Notes: a model not told the origin generated them from the letters alone. Positions 1 through 5,798 are shown, numbered from the stretch's first letter. The stretch is 6,684 nucleotides of DNA from CAYNGH01 sp964396845 (GCA_964396845.1 CAYNGH010000176.1:1-6684); one strand, 5' to 3'. Program-made: numbers and translations.

Positions 1-48
1 AAAACACTCATCTATCTAAGCTCAACTCTGAGTAACTCCTAAAAAATG

Positions 49-888
49 TCAGGCGGGGGTCTTTACCGGCAGTCGGCCAATGATAGTCCGCATGAGCTTC
101 AGGAAGGTGGGGCGGACTTTTTCTGCTACTTCCAGCACTTCCTCATGGCTCACCTCAACCCCGGGTTCATGGATAACATCAGTGACGCAGGAAACTCCCA
201 CCACACGAATTCCCGCATGGGCTGCAACAATAACCTCTGGCACTGTTGACATTCCTATGGTGTCGGCACCGATAAGCTTAATGTAACGGGTTTCCGCATA
301 GGTTTCATAGTTTGGCCCCGGCACCGCAGCATATACCCCATAGTCAGGCTCAAGACCTAACTGGCGGAAGGCATCCGCGGCAACCTTCTGCAACTCCCTG
401 TCATAACTGTTGGACATGTCGGGAAACCTGGGGCCCAGCTTGTCGTCGTTAACTCCCATCAGGGGATTATCCCCCATGAGGTTGATATGATCCTTCATAA
501 TCACCAGATCCCCGGCCTTCATTCCATCCCGGACACCGCCACAGGCATTGGTTATGACCATGAACCTGGCTCCCATTCCCTGCATGATACGTACCGGGAA
601 GGTGATGTCCACCATGGAATATCCCTCATAATAATGAATGCGTCCCTTGAAGGCCATCACCTTTCTGCCCTCCAGGGTCCCCAGAATCAGTTCTCCCGCA
701 TGACCTCTGACGGTGGATGTTTTCATATGTGGTATCTGGGTATATGGTATAACTGTGGGGTTGGATATTTCGTCGGCCAGGGCCCCCAGGCCGGAGCCGA
801 GGATAAGCCCCACCTCCGGGGAGAAGTCGCCGGAGAGCTGTCGGATTTTATCTGCGGCTTCAATCATATTCTGGCGGATTTCGAGCAT
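49..888 (-). CDS. punA: Purine nucleoside phosphorylase, trimeric (human/PunA-type)
   Basis: This cytosolic enzyme cleaves purine (deoxy)nucleosides with phosphate to give free base and (deoxy)ribose-1-phosphate. The 279-residue product has the normal length and the active-site motifs of the trimeric family: GSGLG (31-35, phosphate loop), RGHAG (61-65), GRIHYYEGY (82-90), TNACGG (113-118), GPNYET with E195, GMSTVPE (212-218) and H248 in a SHEEV motif. By alignment to the human enzyme these correspond to S33, H64, R84/H86/Y88, A116, E201, M219/S220 and H257. The residue matching human N243 is Asp (D237 in SCVTDV), which is unusual for inosine/guanosine-specific members. The ATG has an AAGGAG ribosome site 6 nt upstream (895-900). 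The gene starts 36 bp after the deoB stop, so the two are probably cotranscribed and act in consecutive steps of nucleoside salvage. Family assignment is firm; exact base preference is not. The symbol could equally be deoD-like in some naming schemes. Confidence 0.95.
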   Translation of the reverse strand: MLEIRQNMIEAADKIRQLSGDFSPEVGLILGSGLGALADEISNPTVIPYTQIPHMKTSTVRGHAGELILGTLEGRKVMAFKGRIHYYEGYSMVDITFPVRIMQGMGARFMVITNACGGVRDGMKAGDLVIMKDHINLMGDNPLMGVNDDKLGPRFPDMSNSYDRELQKVAADAFRQLGLEPDYGVYAAVPGPNYETYAETRYIKLIGADTIGMSTVPEVIVAAHAGIRVVGVSCVTDVIHEPGVEVSHEEVLEVAEKVRPTFLKLMRTIIGRLPVKTPA

Positions 889-924
889 CTTGATCTCCTT
901 TCGTCTATAACTTGATTAAATTAT

Positions 925-2112
925 TCATACCCTGGATTTCTGCCTGATCAGGTGGTCAAAGCTTTGGCCACATTCAATCCTGTCCGGTATCCCGAAAATC
1001 GTGGCGATGGTTTTTGCGATGTCACAGAATGAGCCTCGAATCCCCAGGTCAACCCCGCCGGTGACGGAAGGTGAATAAACCAGCAGAGGCACATATTCCC
1101 GGGAATGATCCGTGCTGGTGGTGGTGGGATCGCATCCATGATCCGCGGTGATGAACAATATGTCATCATCCCTCATGGCTTCAAAGATACGAGGCATATA
1201 TGCATCCATCTCTTCCAGGGCATCGGCATAACCCCGGACATTGTTGCGGTGACCGAAAAGCATGTCAAAATCCACAAGGTTTGTAAATATCAGTCCCCGG
1301 TTGTCTTTTTTCAACAGATCCCTGGTAACCTCAAGGCCCTGGGCATTGTCCTTCATGCCATGGGATTCGGTTACCCCGGAGCCGTTGAATATGTCTTTTA
1401 TCTTCCCTACCCCGATGACATCAAGACCTTTTTCCTGCAGGTGGTCAAGAAGAGTCTTCTGGGGTGGCGAAACAGAGTAATCGTGACGGTTTCTGGTTCT
1501 GGAGAATTTGCCGGGTTCCCCCACGAAAGGCCTGGCAATTACCCGGCCTACCCGGTGAGGGCCGTCCAGGAGATTCCTGGCGATGGTGCAAATCTCGTAG
1601 AGCCTTTCGATGGGGATAATCTCCTCGTGGGCGGCTATCTGGAAAACCGAGTCGGCAGAAGTGTAAACGATGGGCCAGCCGGTTTCCATGTGCTTTTTCC
1701 CCAGCTCCTCGATGATGACGGTCCCCGAGGCAGGATAATTGCCCAGGGTTTTTGTTCCGATGGCCTCCTCAAAGGCATCCATGACTTCCCGGGGAAATCC
1801 GCCGGGATATGTGGGGAAGGCCTGAGTGCTGATGATGCCGGCAAGCTCCCAGTGACCGGTGGTGGTGTCCTTGCCCTGGGATGCCTCGGCCATCCTGCCG
1901 AACATTCCCAGAGGTTCTTCCGCCGGAGGGACTCCCTGGATGCTGTGAAGGTTTCCCAACCCCAGGCTTCCAAGATTGGGCAGTTTGATTCCTCCCAGGG
2001 CACGGGAAATATTCCCCAGGGTATCACTGCCCAGGTCGCCGTATTGGTCAGCATCAGGCATTGCTCCTGCGCCGACGCTGTCCATAACAATAATGACAGC
2101 CCTTTTGAACAT
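925..2112 (-). CDS. deoB: Phosphopentomutase
   Basis: DeoB interconverts ribose-1-phosphate and ribose-5-phosphate (and the deoxy forms), linking nucleoside phosphorolysis to central carbon metabolism. The 395-residue cytosolic protein matches the usual length of this alkaline-phosphatase-superfamily metalloenzyme. The metal and catalytic residues are visible: D11 in MDSVGAG, the phospho-acceptor T83 in GKDTTTGHWE, D154 in TSADSVFQIAAHE, D283 and H288 in DFDMLFGHR, D324/H325 in TADHGCDP, and H336 in TDHSRE. Their spacing matches that of the characterised Bacillus cereus enzyme. The ATG is preceded by AAGGAG at 2119-2124 with a 6-nt spacer. It is the first gene of a minus-strand operon with the purine nucleoside phosphorylase 36 bp downstream, whose product is the substrate of DeoB. 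No truncation or missing catalytic residue was seen. Confidence 0.97.
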   Translation of the reverse strand: MFKRAVIIVMDSVGAGAMPDADQYGDLGSDTLGNISRALGGIKLPNLGSLGLGNLHSIQGVPPAEEPLGMFGRMAEASQGKDTTTGHWELAGIISTQAFPTYPGGFPREVMDAFEEAIGTKTLGNYPASGTVIIEELGKKHMETGWPIVYTSADSVFQIAAHEEIIPIERLYEICTIARNLLDGPHRVGRVIARPFVGEPGKFSRTRNRHDYSVSPPQKTLLDHLQEKGLDVIGVGKIKDIFNGSGVTESHGMKDNAQGLEVTRDLLKKDNRGLIFTNLVDFDMLFGHRNNVRGYADALEEMDAYMPRIFEAMRDDDILFITADHGCDPTTTSTDHSREYVPLLVYSPSVTGGVDLGIRGSFCDIAKTIATIFGIPDRIECGQSFDHLIRQKSRV

Positions 2113-2220
2113 AAAATACTCCTTGATTTAAAATCAGACAGGGTTTATAACGGGAAATAAACAACCGGGGGGCATTAAAACCCAAGTTTAACATTAGCCG
2201 AATAGCATAAAAACCCTCTT

Positions 2221-2251
2221 ATTATAGTCCATTTGACCTACACATGTATAA
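2221..2251 (-). promoter_or_regulatory. Candidate promoter of the deoB operon
   Basis: Read on the minus strand, a perfect TATAAT -10 box occupies 2226-2221. The -35 region is poor: ATACAT at 17 bp or TTATAC at 19 bp upstream are the best matches. If used, transcription would begin near 2214, leaving a leader of about 100 nt before deoB in which no known riboswitch was recognised. The weak -35 would fit an activator-dependent promoter, but this is inference from the sequence only. Confidence 0.4.
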
Positions 2252-2269
2252 TCCCCTTTAATGCATGTG
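2241..2269. promoter_or_regulatory. Imperfect inverted repeat between divergent promoters, possible operator
   Basis: CACATGTAT (2241-2249) and ATGCATGTG (2261-2269) form 9-bp arms that match at 8 of 9 positions, separated by 11 bp. The repeat overlaps the -35 zone of the deoB promoter candidate and lies just upstream of the -35 box of the rightward promoter at 2275. A dimeric regulator bound here could affect both directions. No specific regulator family is recognised, and an AT-rich spacer can give such repeats by chance. Confidence 0.3.
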
Positions 2270-2274
2270 GCCTA

Positions 2275-2303
2275 TTTACAACAAAGGAATCATCGTGTAA
2301 AAT
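2275..2303 (+). promoter_or_regulatory. Sigma70-type promoter for the predicted small RNA
   Basis: TTTACA (2275-2280) and TAAAAT (2298-2303) are separated by exactly 17 bp, predicting a transcription start near 2310. A small inverted repeat, TGTAA (2296-2300) and TTACA (2306-2310), overlaps the -10 box and start and could be an operator. No convincing ORF begins before the intrinsic terminator ending at 2418. Confidence 0.6.
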
Positions 2304-2309
2304 AATTAC

Positions 2310-2418
2310 AGTTAAGGAACCAGGCGTTGTCATAGTATCTTTTACATCATATTTTTCATCCTGGTTCGAGGCAGGGGTTCATCAGTAATAATTATCAAGG
2401 CGCCGGGGCGCCTTTTTT
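2310..2418 (+). ncRNA. Predicted small non-coding RNA (or attenuated leader)
   Basis: A stretch of about 109 nt lies between a 17-bp-spaced sigma70 promoter and a strong intrinsic terminator. It contains a perfect 8-bp stem, GAACCAGG (2317-2324) with CCTGGTTC (2360-2367), enclosing an AU-rich 35-nt loop, then a largely single-stranded stretch leading to the terminator hairpin. It contains no ATG-initiated ORF. It may be an independent trans-acting RNA. Alternatively it may be a leader controlling read-through into the ankyrin gene 100 nt downstream. It does not resemble tmRNA, SRP RNA, 6S RNA or a riboswitch class that I recognise. Confidence 0.45.
2397..2418 (+). terminator. Intrinsic (rho-independent) terminator
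   Basis: AAGGCG (2397-2402) pairs with CGCCTT (2409-2414) around a CCGGGG loop. The full arms AAGGCGCC and GGCGCCTT are perfectly complementary. A run of six T (2413-2418) follows immediately. It is oriented for plus-strand transcription and ends the predicted small RNA. Confidence 0.85.
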
Positions 2419-2449
2419 AGTTATAAATACCTCAAAAGGATACTCTCAT

Positions 2450-2523
2450 ATGATTGTTGAAGCAGTATGATGGCAGGAAAGTCCCATGAAATAATGGCAA
2501 CAGAAGAAAGGCATCTGATATGA
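2450..2523 (+). other. Two very short ORFs linked by ATGA overlaps to the ankyrin gene start
   Basis: A 6-codon ORF (2450-2470, MIVEAV) has an AAAAGGA ribosome site at 2434-2440, 9 nt upstream. Its stop overlaps, as ATGA, the start of an 18-codon ORF (2467-2523, MMAGKSHEIMATEERHLI). The stop of that ORF overlaps, again as ATGA, the ATG of the ankyrin gene at 2520. The arrangement would allow stop-start translational coupling. The peptides are not recognised, and such short chains can arise by chance. Confidence 0.3.
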
Positions 2524-3188
2524 AACACACATCTGCTACAAGGGCTTTATTATCAATGATTCTCCTGGCAACATGCCTCTTTGTTTCTTTCAACTCCGCC
2601 ACCGCTACAGAACCATCCATGACCCTTCACCAGGCTGCCAGACTGGGAAATCTGGAAATAACCCGCCAGCTGATTGAGCAGGGAGCGTCAGTAAATGAAA
2701 CCGACACCAGAGGAATGACTCCCCTTCACCTTGCCGCAGGCCATGGCCATTATGAGGTTGTCCGCCTCCTGGTGGAAAAAGGAGCCAAACCGGATCAGAA
2801 GAACAGCAGTGGTCAAACTCCTCTGCACAGGGCCGCCCTGGCAGGAAGCAGGGATACTGTGCTGTTTCTTATTGAGAAGGGAGCTAAAATCGACTCCACC
2901 GACAGCCAGAATTCAACCCCCCTTCACAATGCGGTAAGCTGGGATCAGGCAGAAACCGCCGGCCTTCTGATTGAAAAGGGAGCAAATCCAGACATCAGGA
3001 CCATCGACGGCATTACCCCTCTGCATCTTGCCGCTTTCTGGGACTTCCCCGTCATTGCCAAGATATTGCTGGATAATGGCGCCGACGCCACCATAAAAGA
3101 CAAGGACGGAATGACTCCCCTGGATGTAGCAAAAATGAAGCAACATCAAGAAGTTATGAAAATTCTCCAAGATCACCAGAACAGGTAG
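2520..3188 (+). CDS. Exported ankyrin-repeat protein
   Basis: The 222-residue protein begins with a Sec signal peptide: a basic start (K2, R8), a hydrophobic core at 9-24 and an ATA site predicting cleavage after residue 29. A lipobox-like LATC ending at C19 has Thr at -1, so a lipoprotein is less likely. The mature part is almost entirely about six ankyrin repeats (from about residue 34 to the end), each with TPLH-type turns and helix pairs such as TPLHLAAGHGHYEVVRLLVEKGA. No other domain or catalytic residue is seen, so the likely role is protein binding in the periplasm or at the cell surface; the partner is unknown. The start has an AAAGG site 8 nt upstream (2507-2511). The gene lies 131 bp before the prepilin array in the same orientation. 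A functional link is possible but rests on proximity only. Confidence 0.9.
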   Translation: MKHTSATRALLSMILLATCLFVSFNSATATEPSMTLHQAARLGNLEITRQLIEQGASVNETDTRGMTPLHLAAGHGHYEVVRLLVEKGAKPDQKNSSGQTPLHRAALAGSRDTVLFLIEKGAKIDSTDSQNSTPLHNAVSWDQAETAGLLIEKGANPDIRTIDGITPLHLAAFWDFPVIAKILLDNGADATIKDKDGMTPLDVAKMKQHQEVMKILQDHQNR

Positions 3189-3248
3189 CAAGAGAGTATG
3201 TTCATCCGATAAAAACCAGGAATAATCATAAATTCCATCGATTCATGG

Positions 3249-3278
3249 TTGAAAACAAATGCCTTGTTATGTTATACT
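3249..3278 (+). promoter_or_regulatory. Promoter of prepilin copy 1
   Basis: TTGAAA (3249-3254) and TATACT (3273-3278) are 18 bp apart; the frame TTATAC at 3272 gives 17 bp. The predicted start near 3285 leaves a leader of about 35 nt before the ATG at 3320. Upstream ATG codons in the same frame, the first at 3245, fall inside or before this promoter, which supports the later start. Confidence 0.5.
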
Positions 3279-3319
3279 CCAGAGATAATCTTATATTCCG
3301 AATAAAAGGCTCAGTTAAA

Positions 3320-4066
3320 ATGAAAAATTCAAGGCAATACAAGGGATTTACCCTCATCGAGTTTCTTTTTGTGGCCTTTACCCTGGCCCTGTTTCTGACA
3401 GCCCTTTTCAACATCACTACGGGAGGACTGCGGGCATATCAGCGGGGAGTGGTTCAGACCGAGCTAAAGCATGAGCTTCGCAACATCGTTGACCGGGTCA
3501 CCACCGACATCCGCCAGTTGAACCTGGAGGCAGGTACAAATCCTGATCGTTACTACACAACAGGGTCAACAGAACCCACGGAATCATTCATGTTTTACCG
3601 TTATACATATGTTGCCGACAACACTCTGCCCCAGGGGAATACCCAGGTGGTTTACCGGGTAAATGCAGGGAGTCCTCTCTCTCTGGGTGGAGTTAACTAT
3701 TCCGTCAGTGATTTTGTCCGAACCGAGAACGCCGGAGGAACTGTCACAAATCAGACTCTTTCCAGCCATTGTGTGGAAATGGATGACTCAACAGGGAAAT
3801 ATATCAGCAAAACCCATTTTTGCTGGGATCATGATCCTTATCCCAGTGGCACTGCAAATATCGACACCGTCCGGTTCCATATCAAGCTGTTACGCACCCA
3901 TTCAGGTTCCGTTGAACCGGAAACCATTGAAAACATCGTCAGAATCTCCCTTCGCTCCACCAGGGGGCTGATTACCAACTCTGCTTATTACCCGCCCGCT
4001 TCTGCCGATGCTCCCTACGCCAACATCCAACGTTTCGGCAGTCCCACCAGCCTAATACGGCCATAA
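3320..4066 (+). CDS. Prepilin-like protein, copy 1 of tandem array (PulJ/PilW-like)
   Basis: A 248-residue protein with a class III prepilin leader: MKNSRQYKG is cut after G9, giving mature FTLIE with the conserved Glu at +5. The next ~17 residues are hydrophobic, for membrane insertion and packing into a pilus or pseudopilus. The rest is a beta-rich core with family landmarks YRYTYVADN, FVRTENAGG, THSGSVEPE and the shared C-terminus ANIQRFGSPTSLIRP. Its LSSHCV segment occupies the place of LSENV in the other copies. This copy alone has two cysteines there (HCVEMDD and HFCWDHD), possibly a disulfide. The open frame extends upstream to 3245, but I choose ATG 3320: the leader then has normal length, AAAAGG (3304-3309) lies 10 nt upstream, and the promoter sits before it. 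The fold resembles minor pseudopilins (PulJ/GspJ, PilW); which machine it belongs to cannot be told, as no assembly gene is present. Confidence 0.85.
   Translation: MKNSRQYKGFTLIEFLFVAFTLALFLTALFNITTGGLRAYQRGVVQTELKHELRNIVDRVTTDIRQLNLEAGTNPDRYYTTGSTEPTESFMFYRYTYVADNTLPQGNTQVVYRVNAGSPLSLGGVNYSVSDFVRTENAGGTVTNQTLSSHCVEMDDSTGKYISKTHFCWDHDPYPSGTANIDTVRFHIKLLRTHSGSVEPETIENIVRISLRSTRGLITNSAYYPPASADAPYANIQRFGSPTSLIRP
3344..3504 (+). repeat. Conserved 5' block of the array, copy 1 (161 nt)
   Basis: This gap-free block runs from the leader Gly codon through the helix to the RVTTD region. It recurs at 4181-4341, 5070-5230 and 5945-6105 with high identity. Its last 47 nt (3458-3504) are identical to copy 3. 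It encodes the functional helix, so protein constraint explains part of the identity, but shared synonymous sites suggest recent duplication or conversion. Confidence 0.9.
4019..4066 (+). repeat. Conserved 3' tail of the array, copy 1 (48 nt to the stop codon)
   Basis: A 48-nt tail encoding ANIQRFGSPTSLIRP and the TAA stop recurs at 4871-4918, 5751-5798 and 6644-6684 (last one cut). Copies 1 and 2 differ at two positions and copies 1 and 3 at three. Confidence 0.92.
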
Positions 4067-4082
4067 TGTTTCAGGATGGATG

Positions 4083-4111
4083 TTGTCCAGTTGGTTCTTT
4101 TTTGTTATAAT
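4083..4111 (+). promoter_or_regulatory. Promoter of prepilin copy 2
   Basis: TTGTCC (4083-4088) and a perfect TATAAT (4106-4111) are exactly 17 bp apart, in the 81-bp gap between copies 1 and 2. The predicted start near 4118 gives a leader of about 30 nt with GGAG at 4137-4140, 7 nt before the ATG. Confidence 0.6.
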
Positions 4112-4147
4112 TACTCCTGACAGCATAATTATTATTGGAGTAGTCAG

Positions 4148-4918
4148 ATGAACAACAGATTTAAATATTATGGCAAAAGAGGTTTCACCCTCATCGAATT
4201 TCTTTTTGTAGCCTTTACCCTGGCCCTGTTTCTGACGGCCCTTTTCAACATCACCCAGGGCGGACTGCGGGCATATCAGCGGGGAGTGGTTCAGACCGAG
4301 ATTAAACATGAACTCCGCAACATCATGGACAGGATCACCACGGATCTCCGCCAGGCAGTACCTGCCGCCGATGCATTCACTCAGCCTGCCCGCACATACC
4401 ACCTGCATGGCACCTGGCAGTTCGGCGCTGATTTCCGCCGTTACCAGTACGTGGCCGACAACTCCATTCCCGATGCCAGCATCAGGGTTCGATACCAGGG
4501 ACACACCGACAATTTCCGCATCATTGATCGCAGTGACGGAAACGGTTATTATGTGGCCAACTTCACCCGGACGGAAACCATCGGCGGAACCGATACCACC
4601 AGCATCCTTTCAGAAAATGTTTCCCTGGTGTATCTTGACAATGTCAACTCGATGTCAGTTTTTGACGGAGGATTCCGCTGGGCGGAGGATCCCCTGAGCA
4701 GTAATACCAATATTGACGTGATGGAAGTAAAGATGACCGTTGTCAAGACTCATGCCGGGGCCACTGAGCCAGAGGCTGTATCCTCCACCTCCAGGGTGGC
4801 CCTGAGGGGGACCAAGGACCTTGTAGCCGGGTCAAATTATTATCCTCCCACCACTGCTGATGACCCCTACGCCAACATCCAGCGTTTCGGCAGTCCCACC
4901 AGCCTGATACGGCCATAA
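4148..4918 (+). CDS. Prepilin-like protein, copy 2 of tandem array (PulJ/PilW-like)
   Basis: A 256-residue paralogue with the leader MNNRFKYYGKRG cut after G12, mature FTLIE and a hydrophobic N-terminal helix almost identical to the other copies. It has NITQGG where copies 1, 3 and 4 have NITTGG. The core carries FRRYQYVADNSIP, FTRTETIGGT, LSENVSLVYLDN, GGFRWAEDP and KTHAGATEPE. The LSENV...YLD stretch is the best match to the PulJ/PilW family, where a similar segment precedes the final strands. It has no cysteine. The C-terminus repeats ANIQRFGSPTSLIRP. It is closest to copy 4 through most of its length, including a 76-nt identical stretch near the 3' end. The ATG has a good GGAG site and its own promoter, so it can be expressed independently of copy 1. 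Function beyond being a pilin-like secreted subunit is unknown. Confidence 0.87.
   Translation: MNNRFKYYGKRGFTLIEFLFVAFTLALFLTALFNITQGGLRAYQRGVVQTEIKHELRNIMDRITTDLRQAVPAADAFTQPARTYHLHGTWQFGADFRRYQYVADNSIPDASIRVRYQGHTDNFRIIDRSDGNGYYVANFTRTETIGGTDTTSILSENVSLVYLDNVNSMSVFDGGFRWAEDPLSSNTNIDVMEVKMTVVKTHAGATEPEAVSSTSRVALRGTKDLVAGSNYYPPTTADDPYANIQRFGSPTSLIRP
4181..4341 (+). repeat. Conserved 5' block of the array, copy 2
   Basis: It is equivalent to 3344-3504 and has the same length. It shares GGAGTGGT with copy 1, then follows copy 4 in the second part (ATTAAACATG...ATCATGGACAGG). Confidence 0.9.
4871..4918 (+). repeat. Conserved 3' tail of the array, copy 2
   Basis: It is equivalent to 4019-4066. 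It forms part of a 76-nt stretch (4836-4911) identical to copy 4 (6609-6684). Confidence 0.92.
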
Positions 4919-4936
4919 CATATCATTCGCCGATAA

Positions 4937-4964
4937 ATACAGTCAAATAACTGTTTGACTGTAT
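4937..4964. promoter_or_regulatory. Perfect 11-bp inverted repeat overlapping the copy 3 -35 box
   Basis: ATACAGTCAAA (4937-4947) and TTTGACTGTAT (4954-4964) are perfect reverse complements separated by TAACTG. The right arm contains the TTGACT -35 box, a typical place for a repressor operator. The hairpin could also stabilise the 3' end of the copy 2 transcript. It is not a canonical intrinsic terminator because no T run follows. The copy 4 upstream region keeps a weaker version (GTCAA at 5822-5826, CTGTTTGACT at 5831-5840). Confidence 0.6.
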
Positions 4965-4983
4965 CTGACATGTGTGTTACAAT
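4955..4983 (+). promoter_or_regulatory. Promoter of prepilin copy 3
   Basis: TTGACT (4955-4960) and TACAAT (4978-4983) are exactly 17 bp apart. The predicted start near 4990 leaves a leader of about 47 nt. This leader contains a short direct repeat TTGTACTT (4992-4999 and 5001-5008) and only a weak TTGGA ribosome site. Confidence 0.65.
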
Positions 4984-5036
4984 GTTTTAAATTGTACTTT
5001 TTGTACTTGCTCCATTTTTGTTAACTTGGAAACAGC

Positions 5037-5798
5037 ATGATAAAAATTATCAGAAACTCTCAATCCAGAGGTTTCACCCTTATCGAGTTTCTTTTTGTGG
5101 CCTTTACCCTGGCTCTGTTTCTGACGGCCCTTTTCAACATCACCACCGGGGGATTGCGGGCATATCAGCGGGGCGTAGTGCAAACCGAGCTAAAGCATGA
5201 GCTTCGCAACATCGTTGACCGGGTCACCACTGATGTCCGTCAGGCTCTGCCCACTTCTTTCACCTTGCCTGATTACACTTGCCAGTTCAGGGATACAATG
5301 CAATTCAGGCGCCACCAGTACGAAGCGGATAATTCCATCCCCGAAAGCAATACCCAGATTACATATTTCATTGATGCCACCAAAACCCTCGACACTGCTG
5401 TAAACCACATGATATATGGCCCCTTGACACGATCTGAAATGGCAGGGAGCACCACCACCACCCAGACCCTGTCGGAGAATGTCGTTATGGCCGGAAACTT
5501 CGGTGGCCAGGTAAGGGTCCCCAGCGGATTCAGATTCATATCTTATCCTGGCTATGATGAACTTTACCCTATTGCACCTCCAATGCCCAACAGACAAGTG
5601 ATCCAGGCGAGGCTTTATATATTTCGAACCCATGCTGGATCCAGCGAACCGGAGGTAATCGAAACTCAGACCAATATCGCCATCAGGTCCGATAAAGATA
5701 TTTTATCAAATTCCGATTATTATCCTCCAACCCTGGAAATCGATCCTACTGCCAACATCCAACGTTTCGGCAGTCCCACCAGCCTGACCCGGCCATAA
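5037..5798 (+). CDS. Prepilin-like protein, copy 3 of tandem array (PulJ/PilW-like)
   Basis: A 253-residue paralogue with the leader MIKIIRNSQSRG cut after G12, mature FTLIE and the same hydrophobic helix. The core is the most divergent of the four. FRRHQYEADNSIP, LTRSEMAGST, LSENVVM, SGFRF, FRTHAGSSEPE and DYYPP are retained, but the segment after LSENV is replaced by a long Pro/Tyr-rich loop (PGYDELYPIAPPMPNRQ). The C-terminus is ANIQRFGSPTSLTRP. One cysteine is present (DYTCQF). Its leader and first ~45 codons are closest to copy 4, while a 47-nt stretch (5184-5230) is identical to copy 1. The ribosome site is weak (GGA at 5028-5030, 6 nt before the ATG), which may lower translation. It has its own promoter with an overlapping palindrome. 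Confidence 0.86.
   Translation: MIKIIRNSQSRGFTLIEFLFVAFTLALFLTALFNITTGGLRAYQRGVVQTELKHELRNIVDRVTTDVRQALPTSFTLPDYTCQFRDTMQFRRHQYEADNSIPESNTQITYFIDATKTLDTAVNHMIYGPLTRSEMAGSTTTTQTLSENVVMAGNFGGQVRVPSGFRFISYPGYDELYPIAPPMPNRQVIQARLYIFRTHAGSSEPEVIETQTNIAIRSDKDILSNSDYYPPTLEIDPTANIQRFGSPTSLTRP
5070..5230 (+). repeat. Conserved 5' block of the array, copy 3
   Basis: It is equivalent to 3344-3504. It shares GGCGTAGT and the preceding GGGGGATTGCGGGC with copy 4, then is identical to copy 1 over 47 nt. Confidence 0.9.
5751..5798 (+). repeat. Conserved 3' tail of the array, copy 3
   Basis: It is equivalent to 4019-4066, with SLTRP in place of SLIRP. The sequence just upstream (TLEIDPT) is diverged, so similarity begins sharply at the tail. 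Confidence 0.92.

Noticed and set aside
1..48. Possible start of another minus-strand gene or a terminator after the nucleoside phosphorylase
   Set aside because: There is only an ATG at 9-11 with no spaced ribosome site and a 4-bp stem (CTCA/TGAG); neither is enough to call a feature.
487..915. 142-codon plus-strand ORF opposite the purine nucleoside phosphorylase
   Set aside because: It is a shadow of the conserved minus-strand gene, with no family resemblance.
1105..2160. Long 351-codon plus-strand ORF opposite deoB
   Set aside because: It lies antisense to a clearly real phosphopentomutase gene, shows no recognisable domain, and reflects the codon structure of the opposite strand.
2113..2214. 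Riboswitch in the deoB leader
   Set aside because: No purine-riboswitch core or other known aptamer pattern was seen; the leader has no strong stem or terminator.
3245..3319. Upstream in-frame extension of prepilin copy 1 from ATG 3245 (25 extra residues)
   Set aside because: It would give an atypically long leader with hydrophobic residues and would place the promoter inside the coding region. ATG 3320 has a ribosome site and a leader length like the paralogues.
4112..4142. Inverted repeat TACTCC/GGAGTA that could hide the copy 2 ribosome site
   Set aside because: The left arm lies at or before the predicted transcription start (about 4118), so it would mostly be absent from the RNA.
4052..4504. 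Minus-strand ORFs of 60-150 codons within the prepilin array (also 5190-5633 and 5888-6172)
   Set aside because: They recur because the array genes are repeats of one another; each is antisense to a conserved prepilin sequence and has no independent support.
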